From NCBI RefSeq assembly GCF_963678635.1, contig NC_087068.1, forward strand, positions 45,057,013 through 45,121,012: DNA of 64,000 nt, read 5' to 3'. Positions 1 through 13,000 of this stretch are shown here, one piece after another. The translations under genes were made by a program, and so were the position numbers. Every line of letters begins with the position of its first letter. Position 1 is the first letter of the stretch. The notes beneath the pieces were generated by a model that was not told where the DNA came from, did no database searches, and saw nothing but the letters and a program-made list of their open reading frames with translations. Source of the DNA: Symsagittifera roscoffensis (Eukaryota; Xenacoelomorpha; Acoela; Convolutidae).

Positions 1-986
1 TCTTATTGCACTTTTTAGAACTCTTCAGCTGCTTTTTGTCGTGTTCTCGCTAGTGTTTGTGAAGCGCAGCTTCGCCTGTGTTAAAAGTTAATCCACACTG
101 TCTTGATTAAAAGATAGACTCAAAAATCAACCCAACTTTCGCGCTTAGTTTTGATAGATTTTCGAGAATAGTTTGTGGTGGGGTATAGCAGTGTTTTTAT
201 CTCCTAACATGGTATACTTTAATTGACAATAATTTAATCGCATGATACCCCAGTTGGATATTTGGAACACTCTATTCTATTTTTTGCCCAAATTCAAATG
301 TGGATAAACCAGTCGAAGCTTAAATAAATTGCAACGAGCAGGGTGTATAAAACGGCGGCAAAAAAAAATACGCCATTTCCTTCATAGAAACAAAGTTTCC
401 TTGATAGATACATTATCATCGCGTAAATCTCGTTGTTTTCGGCTGTTTCATTTGATAGCTGGTTTTATACTTTTGGTTAAAGTATATTTTGGTTGGAGAA
501 TAATTTTGACTTTTTGCGATAATAATTTAGTCTTCGAAAATAGATTTTTCCTGTGACTCTTACTGAAATGTGAAACAATATCTTCAAACGAAAACAAGCA
601 GCTCACTGTTAACTTTGATCTGACCGGTTTTTTATTTGCTTTCATTTAAAAAAATCTGTGTTAGACATCAAAGCTTTTGAGGAGATTATAAGTGTAAACA
701 AGTGGAGTTAGATTATTATCTAGTACCACACCCGAAGAAGGTCAAACAACATGGTACCGTAAAACTCGGCCAAAATTTAAGGACCGTTTTTCAAAGGCGT
801 TACTGACCACGTTTAAAATATGTTACATGCGTGGAGAGAGTTGTTCAAAATTATGCAGGAAAAAAAAGCAGTTTTTGGTTTTAAAAACAGTTTCCATTTA
901 AGGAAATGGTATTCAAAATATTTAACGTGAAGCTGTAAACTTGTCCCGTCCTTGAAGCGGTGAAATGTGATGTTTTGTTTGTTCAG
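1..986. other. Intron or upstream part of the scaffold gene; no exon seen
   Basis: This AT-rich stretch precedes the first recognisable exon and ends in a splice acceptor (gttcag, 981-986). The short ORFs in it (for example 329-556) have no coding-like composition. A motif near 62-80 (gaagcgcagcttcgcctgt) resembles one that recurs near 5000 and 19810 at the end of a dispersed repeat, so part of this intron is probably repeat-derived. The missing L27 domains and the first PDZ strand must lie further 5'. Confidence 0.5.
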
Positions 987-1065
987 GGTGTGACCGTTAA
1001 GAATTCAGAAGATGGTCGAGTAATCATTGCACGGATAGTGAAGGGAGGAAACGTCGAGACGAAAG
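987..1065 (+). CDS. Scaffold gene exon: first half of the PDZ domain
   Basis: The acceptor gttcag precedes the exon and a gtaaat donor follows it. Translation begins GVTVKNSEDGRVIIARIVKG, which is PDZ strands 2-3 after the carboxylate-binding loop. The exon ends in phase 1, and its last G completes an aspartate codon with the next exon. The first PDZ strand must be encoded upstream of the window or in an exon not recognised here. Confidence 0.85.
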
Positions 1066-4000
1066 GTAAATAAACGAGCTGGAAAGAAAAACTCGTATTT
1101 TAAAACAGCTTAATTTTCAACGTCTTTGTTGATCTTACCGAGTGTTTTTTTTTTGAATGATTGCATGTTCATTTTCACACCTTCGAAAATGATTTCGGTG
1201 AACAATTTGTGATAGTTCTATGAAATTACATTTTGTTAAGAAATTTGTGTTTTTTTAGAATTGTTGAGCCGGGTATTTGCCAAACGATTTTTGTTTTAAC
1301 GGGATCCTGGGTACCATTTGTTTAAAAACCTTCGATCCCTGGAACTTTCTGACGGAAACCAGGGCATAGTTTTCCTAGGAATTCCGCAAGTTTTCCCTAA
1401 AAGGGATAATTTCTAAGCGGAATTTTGATTGCTTGACTTTTTTCAGATATTCACGTGGGCGATGAACTGCTGTCAGTGAATGACATGTCGGCAGATGGAC
1501 TGACAGCTGATGACGTCAGTGACATGATAAACGCAGTGAGTGGGCAGGTCAAACTGAAGGTCAGGACTTCACCTGATACTCGGAGTTATCACAACAGGGC
1601 TTTAGAAGTGAGTCACGATGACAACGACGGGGGTGAAATGAATGGACATGACAGTGCTGATGTGAGTTTTGCAAGAGATGTTTCCGATAAATGGCTTTTT
1701 TGTCTTATTTCATTTTCTAAGATATCAGTTTTTTCCCAAAAAAGCATTTACCCAATTTTAGCGGAAGTATCTGTGATTTTTATTTGAAACCAGGTGCAGA
1801 TGAAGAAATTTAGAACGGGGGCGAAAATTCAAAAAAAAATGAAAAGTTTGGTCGACCTTTTGACTATGAAATTGAGTTTTTTGGCAGGCGTTGGCCCTCA
1901 AAATAAGTTTATTTGGCATTTGCACCCCGTCCCTGACATGCCACATTATTTATAAAGTTTTCAAATTTTTCACTGTTTCTTTATTTTCTATGTTGTCAAA
2001 GAAGGTGTCTTTTTTTGTAAATGAGAGATCTTTAATCTGAGAAGCTTTTTAAATTAGGTTGCCGTTCCTCCACAAGTAAGTTGTTTGATTGAAATTGTTC
2101 ATAAATTGCTCATTTTGACTTGTTTTTGCGTCCTCTTAAGCGTTTTCCCGAATATCAAATCGCGATTTATGATGCTCAGTTTTCTATCAACCATCAACTT
2201 AACAAAATCAATCAATATTTACACTTGCTGTATTTGAGCGTTTTGCCAACGATAATTGGGAATACGTTTAAGAGGCTTTTGCATTCGCCTGGTTTTCAGC
2301 TGCTTTTATATTGCACAAAACTTCGAGTGTCGGTCACATGGTTCACTATTCTTCAATTTTTTTTTAGAAATTCATGATAATTCATCTACTCATAATGGTA
2401 CAATGGCATGCGACATTTTTAGTAAACTGTTTGCAGGCAGGGTCTCAAATAGCTGAGATTAATTAATTCCTCCAGCGATTACTTTGGAGAACTTCGAAAA
2501 CAGTTAATACCTATATTCTCTAAGCTGGTTTAGAGGTAAGACGTGCAGTTGGATTCAAGTTTTGAGCTCATATCGCTGGGAACTTCGAAAATTTAATGTC
2601 TACTACTGACCGTCGTTACTTTCCCTAGCTGGGGTGAAGATTGTTGACTTGATCCGGCGTTTATTTTCTTTGGTATGAGCAAAATTTTTTTACATTAGGA
2701 AAAGCTATCCATAGAATATTTTTATTGATCAGAAACTAATATCATAAAAAATGAGGTATATTTTTTGAACTTCAACGCTGTATTATTTGTTCCAACCTCT
2801 CGATAAAATTTGCAAAGTTTTACCTCGCACACTATGTAAAGTATGTGGTAATGCATTTTGCATCAAGTAAAATATTTAAAATAAAAACAAATACCTGGCC
2901 TCAATTAAATTTCGAAAGCGATTTTTGAGCCGGAAAAAAATCATCGCTCATGCGTTAAAATCATCGCTCATGCGTTAAAATCATCTCACAAAATATATCT
3001 CGTACGAAATATGTTGCTAGGTAATTTATCCCATATTCTCCATCACTTCAGAAAAATTAATCAAAGGTTAGATCTCGTTTTAGGTTTCATCTCAGTATAT
3101 TAATATTTTTTAGTTTGAAGATGGTGTAAACATCCTTCAAGAAACGGTAGCTACAAAGTTTATCCGAAGAAAAAAATCACTGCGAATACATATTTTCCGT
3201 CCCTTTCTTAGAAAGTCGGAACTTTAAAGTTCTTGGTTCAACGGTGCTCTCGATCAAAGGGAAAAAACAAGTTATAAAAAAATATAAAAAAGTACAATTT
3301 GCTCAGCTATTATCTCAAACACAAAATTTTCTAACGATAGATCAAGAAAAATTTTGGGGGGATAACCTTAAAATGCGAATGTGTGGTAACAACGAATGAC
3401 ATAGTTTTGTGATAAAAGCAAGTTTATTTACCCTTGCGATTATCAAGGGTATTGCAACCGAGTACTAAACTTTTTTCCCGTAAATAACTTCGGTCACAGA
3501 ATGGTCAATTTAGGAATGGTAAATTTCAAGACATGCTCAATTTCTTGAAAACTCAAATAAAAGTACTTCAGTTTTCGTGGTTTTCAGCCTAGTTTCCGTC
3601 AGTTCATTTCCCATTTCTTTTTAAATGTCATTTATAATTATCTGGTACTAGTTTTTATCAACTTATTTGGTAAAGCATGGTTTTTTATTATAATTTTTTT
3701 TACTAGAAAAATTGAACGTTCTATAATTTGTCATTTTACCATGTATGAATTTGAATAACTTTTTTTTCCGACTAAATAGTTTGGCTGATACTGCATCGGG
3801 TTAGTCAACTGATATTTTGTAATTTCGACGGCAAAAAGTTCCTGTTCGACAAAATCAGGTATTTTAAAATTGAAGGGAATTAGTTTTTATTACTTTTTTG
3901 AGACGCTTTCGAAATTTTTTTCTCATTTCAACAAAAATTTTAGTTCAGGAGAAAACCACTCTACCGAAATTCAAAAAAGGCGTATGAATGAAAAAAATGT

Positions 4001-7000
4001 CTATTCACCTGTGTGAATGCATAATCCCATGGTCTCTTTGTACGTTACCCTACTGTCCACAGCCTTCGAAACAGTCTGTGGGGGGAATATTTGACCCATA
4101 TTTTTTGGATTTTTATCGGTTCTTCAAAATTTTTTCCTAAACCTGAGATCTTGAATTCAGTGGATAGAACGCTATATGGGAAGTTCACCTGAACAAGTGG
4201 CTATTCTCACATTTTTGTTACAAAAAGTTATGGCTGTCGGAAAAGTCAATAATTGGTTTTTGTCTTTTGAAACTATATAATGTTTTCGAAAGCTAAACTC
4301 TCAAATCATGAGTATTGAGAAAAGTATGATTGGCGAAACATTCAAATTCTTGATTTTTTTACCATTTTTTGAAACTTGTTGACTTTTCTCGAAAACTACC
4401 CTGCCAGTTCTTAGGTTAGGTTTCAGGTTCAATCGAGAAATCCGTTTTGGTAAACTTCTATGACTTAGCAGCCACAGCCTCATTGCAACAGTGCCAATTC
4501 TCAGGTTAAATTTTCAAACGAGAAACTCAATTTTGAGAAATTTCTACATTTCACCCGACACGGCCTGCTTTTAGTAGAAAAAGTTACAGATTCAGAAATA
4601 CTTCTGTAACTTTTTTTGTTTTTCATAGAAAGTATCCTATCAAAATTGAGATAAAGGTTTTTTTTTTGAAAAAACCGCTTGCAAGAATTTTTCCTACAGA
4701 AGCGGTGACTCCTTTTTGGATGGAAATTTTTAGGTATTTGAGAAGTTTGCAATTTCTTAAAAATTTTCACTCTTTTGATACAAAAGCGACTAAGGTTTCA
4801 AGTTCAATTTTGGAAATAACCCATTTCAACCCGCATCGGTAAAAAAAACTTCAAAAAGTATTAAACAGCCCTCTCTAAGTTTGACTGGGCCCCTAGTTTT
4901 CTATTACTGAGCATACGAGTGTTTGGTTCCTTTAGTCTTTTCAAAGTAATGTTTTTGAAAGTTTTTTTCTAATGTTTGTGTTGTATCACAAGTGGTGCGA
5001 TGCTCAGCTTCGCTTCTGTATCCAGTCTTGAAAAATGCACCAGAATTTGATTGACTTAGCAGTGGTTTCTGTATCTGGAGATTTTTTCGACATGTGCTTG
5101 AAACCATAGTTGTCCCGACCATTTGAAAAATGGGGCGGAACAGTGTATTCGAGATTTTTTTTTTTGATTTTCGACGCAAAAATAGCTGGAACAAATAATC
5201 ATTGGAGGAAATTGAGTGATATATTACTTTTAATCCATTTTAGCCGTGTCTCAAACGACATTTAAAAAAAATCTCAACCGGTTCTATTTTTTTTTCGATT
5301 TTTCGTCCTAGTTCGAGCAAATAAAGCGAGCGAGCAGGCTTACAATAGCTTATTTTAATAGCTTAAAATTTTACAGTAGCTTAATTTAAGCCGTGAAATC
5401 TAGTTTTGATTTTTTATTTTTGATTTTTTTTTGTTCAGAGCCTCTAATCACAGCATCACATCACGCCCAAAACAAATTGACACTGATTTAAAATTGTTGC
5501 TTTTTAAGCCCTGGTCGGAACATTCTGTGCTACTTGCGCAGTAACCTGCTATTTTTGTTGTAGTTGCTAATTGTCCTACTGTTTGAGTTTGTTTTGAATA
5601 ACCCTGCAACAAATGAATTAGCGATGTACAAAAAAAATTTAAAATAGTTTTGAATAAATCAAAGGACTTGAGACTAATATATTTTTAAAACTCGTTCAAG
5701 TTTGATTTTGTTATCTAATTTCTCCAATTTATCGACGCAAACAGAAGTAGAAAAAAATTGTGACTTCTGTTTGATATGAACATACCTGATGTCCGACCTT
5801 TGAAAATGGGTGGGTAGGATAGTTTTACTCGAGTTTGTTTTAATTATTTTTTCTTTTTTCCAGTTTACACGCACAATCAGCTACCATAAATGTTCATTGG
5901 AGGGAGTTGAGCGCTATATCAAATTTAAGCCGTTTTTGTTTCGATTGGAACGACATTTAAAATGTCGAGGAATTTTTCTCAGTGCCTAGAAAAATTGGTT
6001 TGAAATTTTAGATTTTTTGTCTTAATTCGAGCGAATAAAGAATAAAGCGAGAGAGCAGGATTACAATAGCTTATTTTAATGGCTTAAAAGCTAACAGTAG
6101 TTTAGTTTAATCCGTAAAATTCATTTCTTCTTGAGTGAAAAGAGTTTTTTTTTGAGCCGTTTTGAAATCAAAAAACTGCTTAAGTAGTTTAAAACTTATA
6201 ATTTTTTAATGATTTTTTTCTAGTCGTCGTACTTCAAATTTTTCCGATTTGCTTTTTAATATGAATGCCTGAGTCGTAGATTTTTGTTCATATCCTTTTA
6301 TCACATCACGTCGAAAAAAGACTCTTTTTCGAAAAAATTTTGTTGTCTTCTTAAGGCCATAGTCGGAACATTCTGTGCTCTTTGCGCAGTGACCGGATAT
6401 CCTTGTTTGTAATTGCTATTTGTTCTATCGATGAATTGTTTTGTGGCTTTGAATAACCCTGCAAAAAATTTTGAAGTTTTGGACTTTTAATCTAATTTCG
6501 AGCGAGTAAAGCAATCGTGAATTTTTAACCCTTATTTAGATATTTAAGTTGAGAAAACCTAATTTTTCTAAAAAGAAATCTAAGTTTGGATTTTTTAGCG
6601 TTTAATTGCAATAATGATTTCTTAAAGTTAAAAAATTATGTTGCAAAAAATTACTAAATATTTTGTTTTTTTAACATTCATTTTTTTTGTTTGTCATGCA
6701 TTTTTGAAATAATATTTAGGCAGTTGAAAACTTACTTAACTTTTTGAATGAGGAAAATTGGAGAAATGCTAACGCTTATTGTTTTTGTTTCAGCTGGTAA
6801 ATGATCAAATGAGAATTTAATTTTTATGGACTGTAAAACCTAACTGACTGATGATGAAACTTTTGATTGATACTTAATTGATGCAACTTAAATTAAATTT
6901 ATTTTTGAAAACACTTGATATTTGCTTTTACTGTAAAGAGCACACATTGTCAATAGGGTTGATTCATAAATGCAAAAATTGATGGTTTACCAGCCCTACA

Positions 7001-10000
7001 TGGCCTGATCTGCTATTTTTTATGCCAAATAAGCCCAGAAAAATAATCAAAACTGAAATTGGTCCATTTTCAGTTCCGCGTGCGTGCTCAGTTCAACTTT
7101 GACCCCGACCGCGAATCCAGATGTCCGTGTCCTGAGTTGGCGCTGACCTTCACGAAGAGAGACATTTTGCATGTGTGTGCTGTGAGAGAGGGCGATGACC
7201 CCTTCTGGTGGCAGGCATTCAAAGACAATGGAAAAGGTCACCATGACTCATCAATGGCTGGAATCATACCATCCAAGAAGTTCATAGAACAGTACGCATT
7301 TTGTTTTGTGTCGTGAATTTTTTTTATCGAATTGTATATAAGATCGAGGTTTAAAATGCCTTAGCTAGCTACGAACAAACTAAGTTCATCTCGATTGCAA
7401 GTTAAGCGCTGGTGATATGCTTATGGTGTACAACTCCTCGGTCGAAAACTTGGTGGTTCGAAGACCACACTGATACATGTTCTTTGATTGACATTCTTTT
7501 TTGTTTTTGTGGATTGTTCTAGAAGTTTCTGTTTTGTTCACAATTAGGAAAGACGAGAACCGGAAGTTGGCCAGTGCAAACAGCGTTTATGTGCCTAAGA
7601 AAAAGAAGGGACTGAAGTACCTGTGTGGGGGAGGGAGAAACAAGAAGAAGAAGGAGAAACAGGTCAACTCACATGGAAGGAAAGGGGGAACAACTGATGC
7701 GCCCAGTTATTACAACAGTAAGTGCCAGAACTAAACGTTGAAAGCAACAAGAATAATTTGAATGACTCGATCACCATAAACATTGCAAAAAATTAATTTA
7801 AAATAAAAAAATTAGAGTTTTCTATTTTTTTAAGCTACAGGAATTAAGTAAAAACGCATTCAAAGCAGTAAAAATAGTTTGGAGTGAATCTTCCGTTTAC
7901 AACGCGCCCGCCTTAAATTGGTCTAAAAAACAGAAATAGTCGGACTCCATGTGACTATCTACGAGTGGAAAGGAAAAAAATCTATAACAGGTCATGGTTT
8001 TTCAACTCAATAGGAAGAGGCGTTGGAAAAAATTATCACCAATTCCCTGTTTTGCAATGCATTGCACGTCTTTCGCTCAGAATGGTAGCTTTACGAGGCC
8101 AAACTGTGCTCTGAATAGGCGCACATCTTGGTGTGTGTACATCCCTGGAATCCTGAGACAAGTCTTTAAATCCTTTTAAGGATAAAAACAAGGTTGACCA
8201 TCCATAGCAAGTTATTTTTTTTGACTAAATATTGATAAATTAAATGTAGAATTTTAGGTATTGAGATTTCCTAGAGTAACCAAAAATGCAAATGGCTCTC
8301 TTTAGTGCTTGTTTTCTGTGCATTATTTGTTTTTAAAAACTGATAAACGAAGTAAAATTTCAATTGATTTTAATAATTAGGATCGTGCATTTTTCTTTTT
8401 TCTTCAAAAAGTATTAAAAGTGTTTTTTTTGCTCGTTTTAAATTTCTGGCACTATTGATATTTTTGGTGCAAATCCTAAATCTGATAACTGGCAGGCAAA
8501 ATGGTTTCGTCATTATCGAAAACTCTATTTCAAATTCCTGATTTTCAAATTTTTCATTTCTTGACCCAGTTTGCTCAAATTGTGGTAATATGATCAAGAA
8601 ACCGGTAATATCTATAAACTATTGAAACTCAAAAGATTTGAAAGTTTTTTGTCTGAAATTTCAAAGTTGAAAAATTGAAAATTTCGAATTTTCAAAGATG
8701 TAAGTAATAGGTTTTGTTCGGTTTCTTTGCAATGATTAGCTTTTTTTCATTTGGCTGTTAGCTATATGTCTACTTTCTTTTGTGAAGTTTTCATAAAGTA
8801 ATATATTTTTGATTTACCAGTTTTCATAAAAATGTATGGAAGGTATACATAGAGTTTTCATCGTTTAGCCATATATTTACATAAGGAACTTCTTGTGTTA
8901 TATTTTATATTTTAACAAAATACGCGTAATTTAGTGGTCAAATCAAAAACTCAATATTAATATTCGTGTACTGCTTCTATTATACTTCTGTTTGGCAATT
9001 TAAAAGCTTCTTTTTGTCGGTTTTGTTGGTGGAACGTGCTTTGAAGAGACGTAGGTGGGCTAAGTAAGGTCTTCGCGAGGCTTGAAATATTTTTCTCATA
9101 CAGCCAGGTTTTGACTTCTTTAGGCACAAATGTGTATTGGAAAATGGAAGCTAGGTCATGAAGGAATAATTAGAAATTTAGATGATACTAGGACTAACTA
9201 ATGTATCTTTTCAGCTTTTCATTGAGCAATTTTAGCTTTTCGCGAAGTGTTGTGAAGGACTCCTTCCCTGTTTTGCAATGTATTGCACATCTTTCGCTCA
9301 GAATGGTAGCTTTACGAGGCCAAACTGTGCACTGAATACGCGCACAGTTTGGTATGTATACACCCCTGGAATCCAGAGACAAGTCTTTAAACATGTTCCA
9401 AGTTGTAATTGGATTCAACTTACGCAATTTCTATGGATTCTGCGTACAAATACTTTGTTAAGTAACTTTTAAATTTTGTCGGCAGATTGTTCTGAGTTCT
9501 GCAATTATTTGCAGATTTCGCAAAGAGGTGCGAGCGAAGATAGCAAGTTTTTCTGGATTCCGCAAATGTAAGCGGATTGCGCAAATCTGCTTACAGTTGC
9601 AAATTTTATAACCGCGCAATTTTACACACACATTTTGTTTTCGGATTTAGCTTTAGCATACTGTTCTGGATTTTGCAAATTTGTTACGGATTTCTCAAAT
9701 TCAGCAGTTTTTGGAGCAGTGTTGAGCAATAATGTTTTAGCTAATTGTTTGTGGAATCCAAAAAATGCAAAAAGATCAAAGAAAATAGCCTTGTTGCGGG
9801 TTCCGCGACAATTTTGTTTCCAGCCGGTCGCGGAATCCGCTCACAATTTGCAAAGTACGCAGTTTTACAATCATGCAAATTGCTCAAACCTCACTCTAAA
9901 GGGGACTGCACTTTTAAGTTTGAGGGTTAATGTTTTGTCCATCTCCGTGATCCTCAGCCATATATCTACAGATTCGAATGACGTATCACGCCGAATCTCT

Positions 10001-13000
10001 TCTTAAACTACAAATTAGATGAAATGTAATAAATTAGACATTTTTAAATGATCAATGGATGTTCACCCTGCTATGACTTGCAGGCAGCCCGAATGTTCCG
10101 AGGATCTTGAGTTACGAAGAGATCACGCGTGTGCCTCCCGATAGATTCTACCCGGAGACGAGACCTCTGGTGTTGATCAGTGCCCTGGTGGGAGACGCAG
10201 TCGCGCTTCAGAAAAGACTGTGTGAACAATTCCCAGAATCAACCATTCAACCCCAACTACGTAAGGACTCGCCATTGCATGCAATGAAGGAGGAGATGTA
10301 TTTGGCTTTAGATAACATAGATTGTGATTGGTTAAAAAGACAAAGAGATCAATATTTATAATAAACAGCTGTTTTCAAAGTTTTATCATTTTGGTATTTG
10401 AGACTTCTGTTATAAATATGGTTCCACGGGTGTTTAATTGCAGTTTTTTCTAGAAAAATAATCAAAAAGTTAGAAGCCCAAACGGAAGGTAGCAGTTGTA
10501 TCTAAAATATCTTTTATAGCAAATATGGACATTTTGGTTCCTAAGTTTTAAATTTTTGTTCATTTCAACCCGTATAAAGTGAGCGTTGATTCCAGACACG
10601 ACCCGTCCATACGAGCATCCGTCGTCGGCTAAAGCTACTTCGTACAACCAGAACCACAGGGTTTCTTCTCAAACTTTAAATTCCATTCCATCGTACATGA
10701 GGACGTCATCATATCAAACTGCCAATCAAAACCACAACAACAATTTCAATTCCACGCCGGAAACAGAACCAGAATGGTTTCACGTGGGTGTGAATCATTT
10801 CCAGGAAATGGAGAGGTCGTCTAAGTTCATTTCTGTACAGTCTGTGGGCGATTACATGTATGGCCTATCTGTGGAATCGGTAGTCGAGGCTATGCAGTCG
10901 AGTAATACGTGTGTCTTTGTATGTCCCCCAGAGGTAAGTAATGTTTGGGTTTTTTTGGGACAAAAACGTCCGCTTAAGCCATACTGTTGCATAATTTTAT
11001 ACAAAACCTTATTCTCTTAAATGACCCAACAATTGGATTTTCTTTCGTAAATGCTGAAAGTCCTTTTTTCGGGGTAATGGACTCAATATTACAAGTTGAA
11101 GAATAGCGTCTTTTTAGAATAGCAATTAGACATTTAAGTTCAATATTTGTTAATAATTTTTAAAAACTTTTATCATTATGCTCAGACACTTGGTCAAGTT
11201 TTCTGTTAATGTGAGCAAATATTTTCATCATGTCTTTTTTAGTTTTAATAGTTTCTGAGTCGTCAGCATGTCTACCTTCATAGGTCCAGATGGTTCTTTC
11301 CAAGTGATATGCGACTATTTTGTTTTTCTTTTCCGCGCTTTTGTGGCTACTATGAAATGGTTGCTCGGCCAACGTGATCAATGGCTTGTATCATATTGAA
11401 CTTGATGGCCTGTCAAAAAGCAAGATTCTGTTCATGAGTTTTCTTTTGTACCTCTCATGTCTAATAGCATTCAAACAGTGAATTTTTCAGCTAGTTTTTT
11501 GTTATAGAAAAATAAAAAATTGATTGCGAATTTATCATTTTCCCATTTAAAAAAATTATTGAATTTAGTTTTTTTTCGTAATCCGATTAAGTTCCGTTGA
11601 AAGTAAAAAAATTCGAGTTTAATCGATTTTTGGGTAATTTGTAAAAACACTACCAAAAATTGCGTTTTTCTAGGTGCTCGCTCCCACTACAACTTAAAGT
11701 TGGTTGGCACCAAAGGTGCTTCTCTGAGAACTTTTTGGGGCTGGCCGGCGAATTATAGGTATAGCAGTACCGAAAACGTATCGTGCAGCTATATAAATGT
11801 AATTTTTATGTAAATTTTAGTTTAAATTAATGAATTTTAATTTAAATAATTGAAATTTAATTTAAATTAATTAAAGTTTGAACCTGTTAAACATGAAATA
11901 ATGTGAAAATAATTGCGTCAAACATGATTTGTTTTAGTCCATTTACAAGATCCGCAATGCAATAGTGAAGCCATACACTGTGTTCTTATCAGCCCCGAAC
12001 AGAGAAATACTAAAGGACAACTGCACAAACAACAGGGGATGTTTCATGAAGGCAAGTAGACCTCCTGAAACTAAAAGTTGTCAAGATTGATAAACAAACT
12101 AAAATATAGATACCTGGATTTAGATATTTACCTTTACTTAGTTTCAGGTTGCCTGGTTCTAGAAAGCTACTTAGCTTTGGTTATTATAGATTGCTGATGG
12201 GGGAATGCTATTTGTGGCAACCAATCAAATTCATTTCAGCTAAAATTAGTCAAACAACTTTATACCAAAATTGATGAATTTTTGTTCCTCTTTCTCATAT
12301 TATCAGTGTTTTTTCCTGCTTTTACAAATTTTAAAAGCTGATTTTTTTAAAGTTCAATAATTTTCATCAATTTATAGTGCATTGCTACAATAGCTAACGA
12401 AAATTTGAGATTTTTTCAGTTTTTATCAGTGTCTGCTCTGCGAAAGATAGAGAAATCTAAGCGCCGTATTAACCGCTAATGACATTTGCACTACTACACA
12501 CTTTGAAAAACTTTGTTGCTTCTATTGTTCCCATTTTCGAAGAAAAAGCGGAATGTTTATGCTTGTGTGGGTGTTTTTATTCAGTCATTTTTCATTCAGT
12601 CATGTATAAAGATGGATTTTTTTATTTAAAAAACACTGGATAATTGGTTGATGTCTTGTGAGTTTCCAAAATAAAGATTTTTCTCATGCAACTGGATCGC
12701 TAAAATCCATTCGAAGGCAAGGGCTACCCAGTTTAATAAATCTGGTTCTCCGACCGCTCGTGAACTACGGGACCCGTAGCTTCCACATCCCTGCACATTT
12801 TCATTTCCCCAAAACTTGACCTCTCTGACTCTGAATTGAGTTAAATTAATTGGTCTTATTATCAGGATAAGAGACGCTAAATACATCAGCAGGTATTGCA
12901 GGTATTATTGGCGTATTGCAGGTATTATTGGCGTGCTGGGGGATAAATTGGAGAAAAATAAAGTGTTTGTTTTTATCATTATGTGAATTGGTCAACCAAA

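Larger units (their letters stand above)
1662..7073 (+). other. Intron (5412 bp) between PDZ and SH3 exons, repeat-rich
   Basis: GT donor at 1662 and cattttcag acceptor ending at 7073. Most of it is decayed repeat. There is a 22-bp direct repeat pair at about 2938-2985, a block at about 4090-5030 related to the satellite-like block at 18420-19840, and two diverged copies of a roughly 700-bp repeat at about 5030-6470. The many short ORFs in all frames show no coding-like signal. Confidence 0.75.
7718..10083 (+). other. Intron (2366 bp) between hook and GUK exons
   Basis: gtaagt donor and ttgcag acceptor. It contains a pair of about 130-bp direct repeats (8041-8175 and 9262-9395). A stretch around 9540-9850 repeatedly uses variants of ggattccgcaaat and looks like decayed short-period repeat. 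No exon signal was found. Confidence 0.7.

Noticed and set aside
7047-7244. Minus-strand ORF across the SH3 exon
   Set aside because: The opposite strand encodes a clear SH3 domain with matching splice phases.
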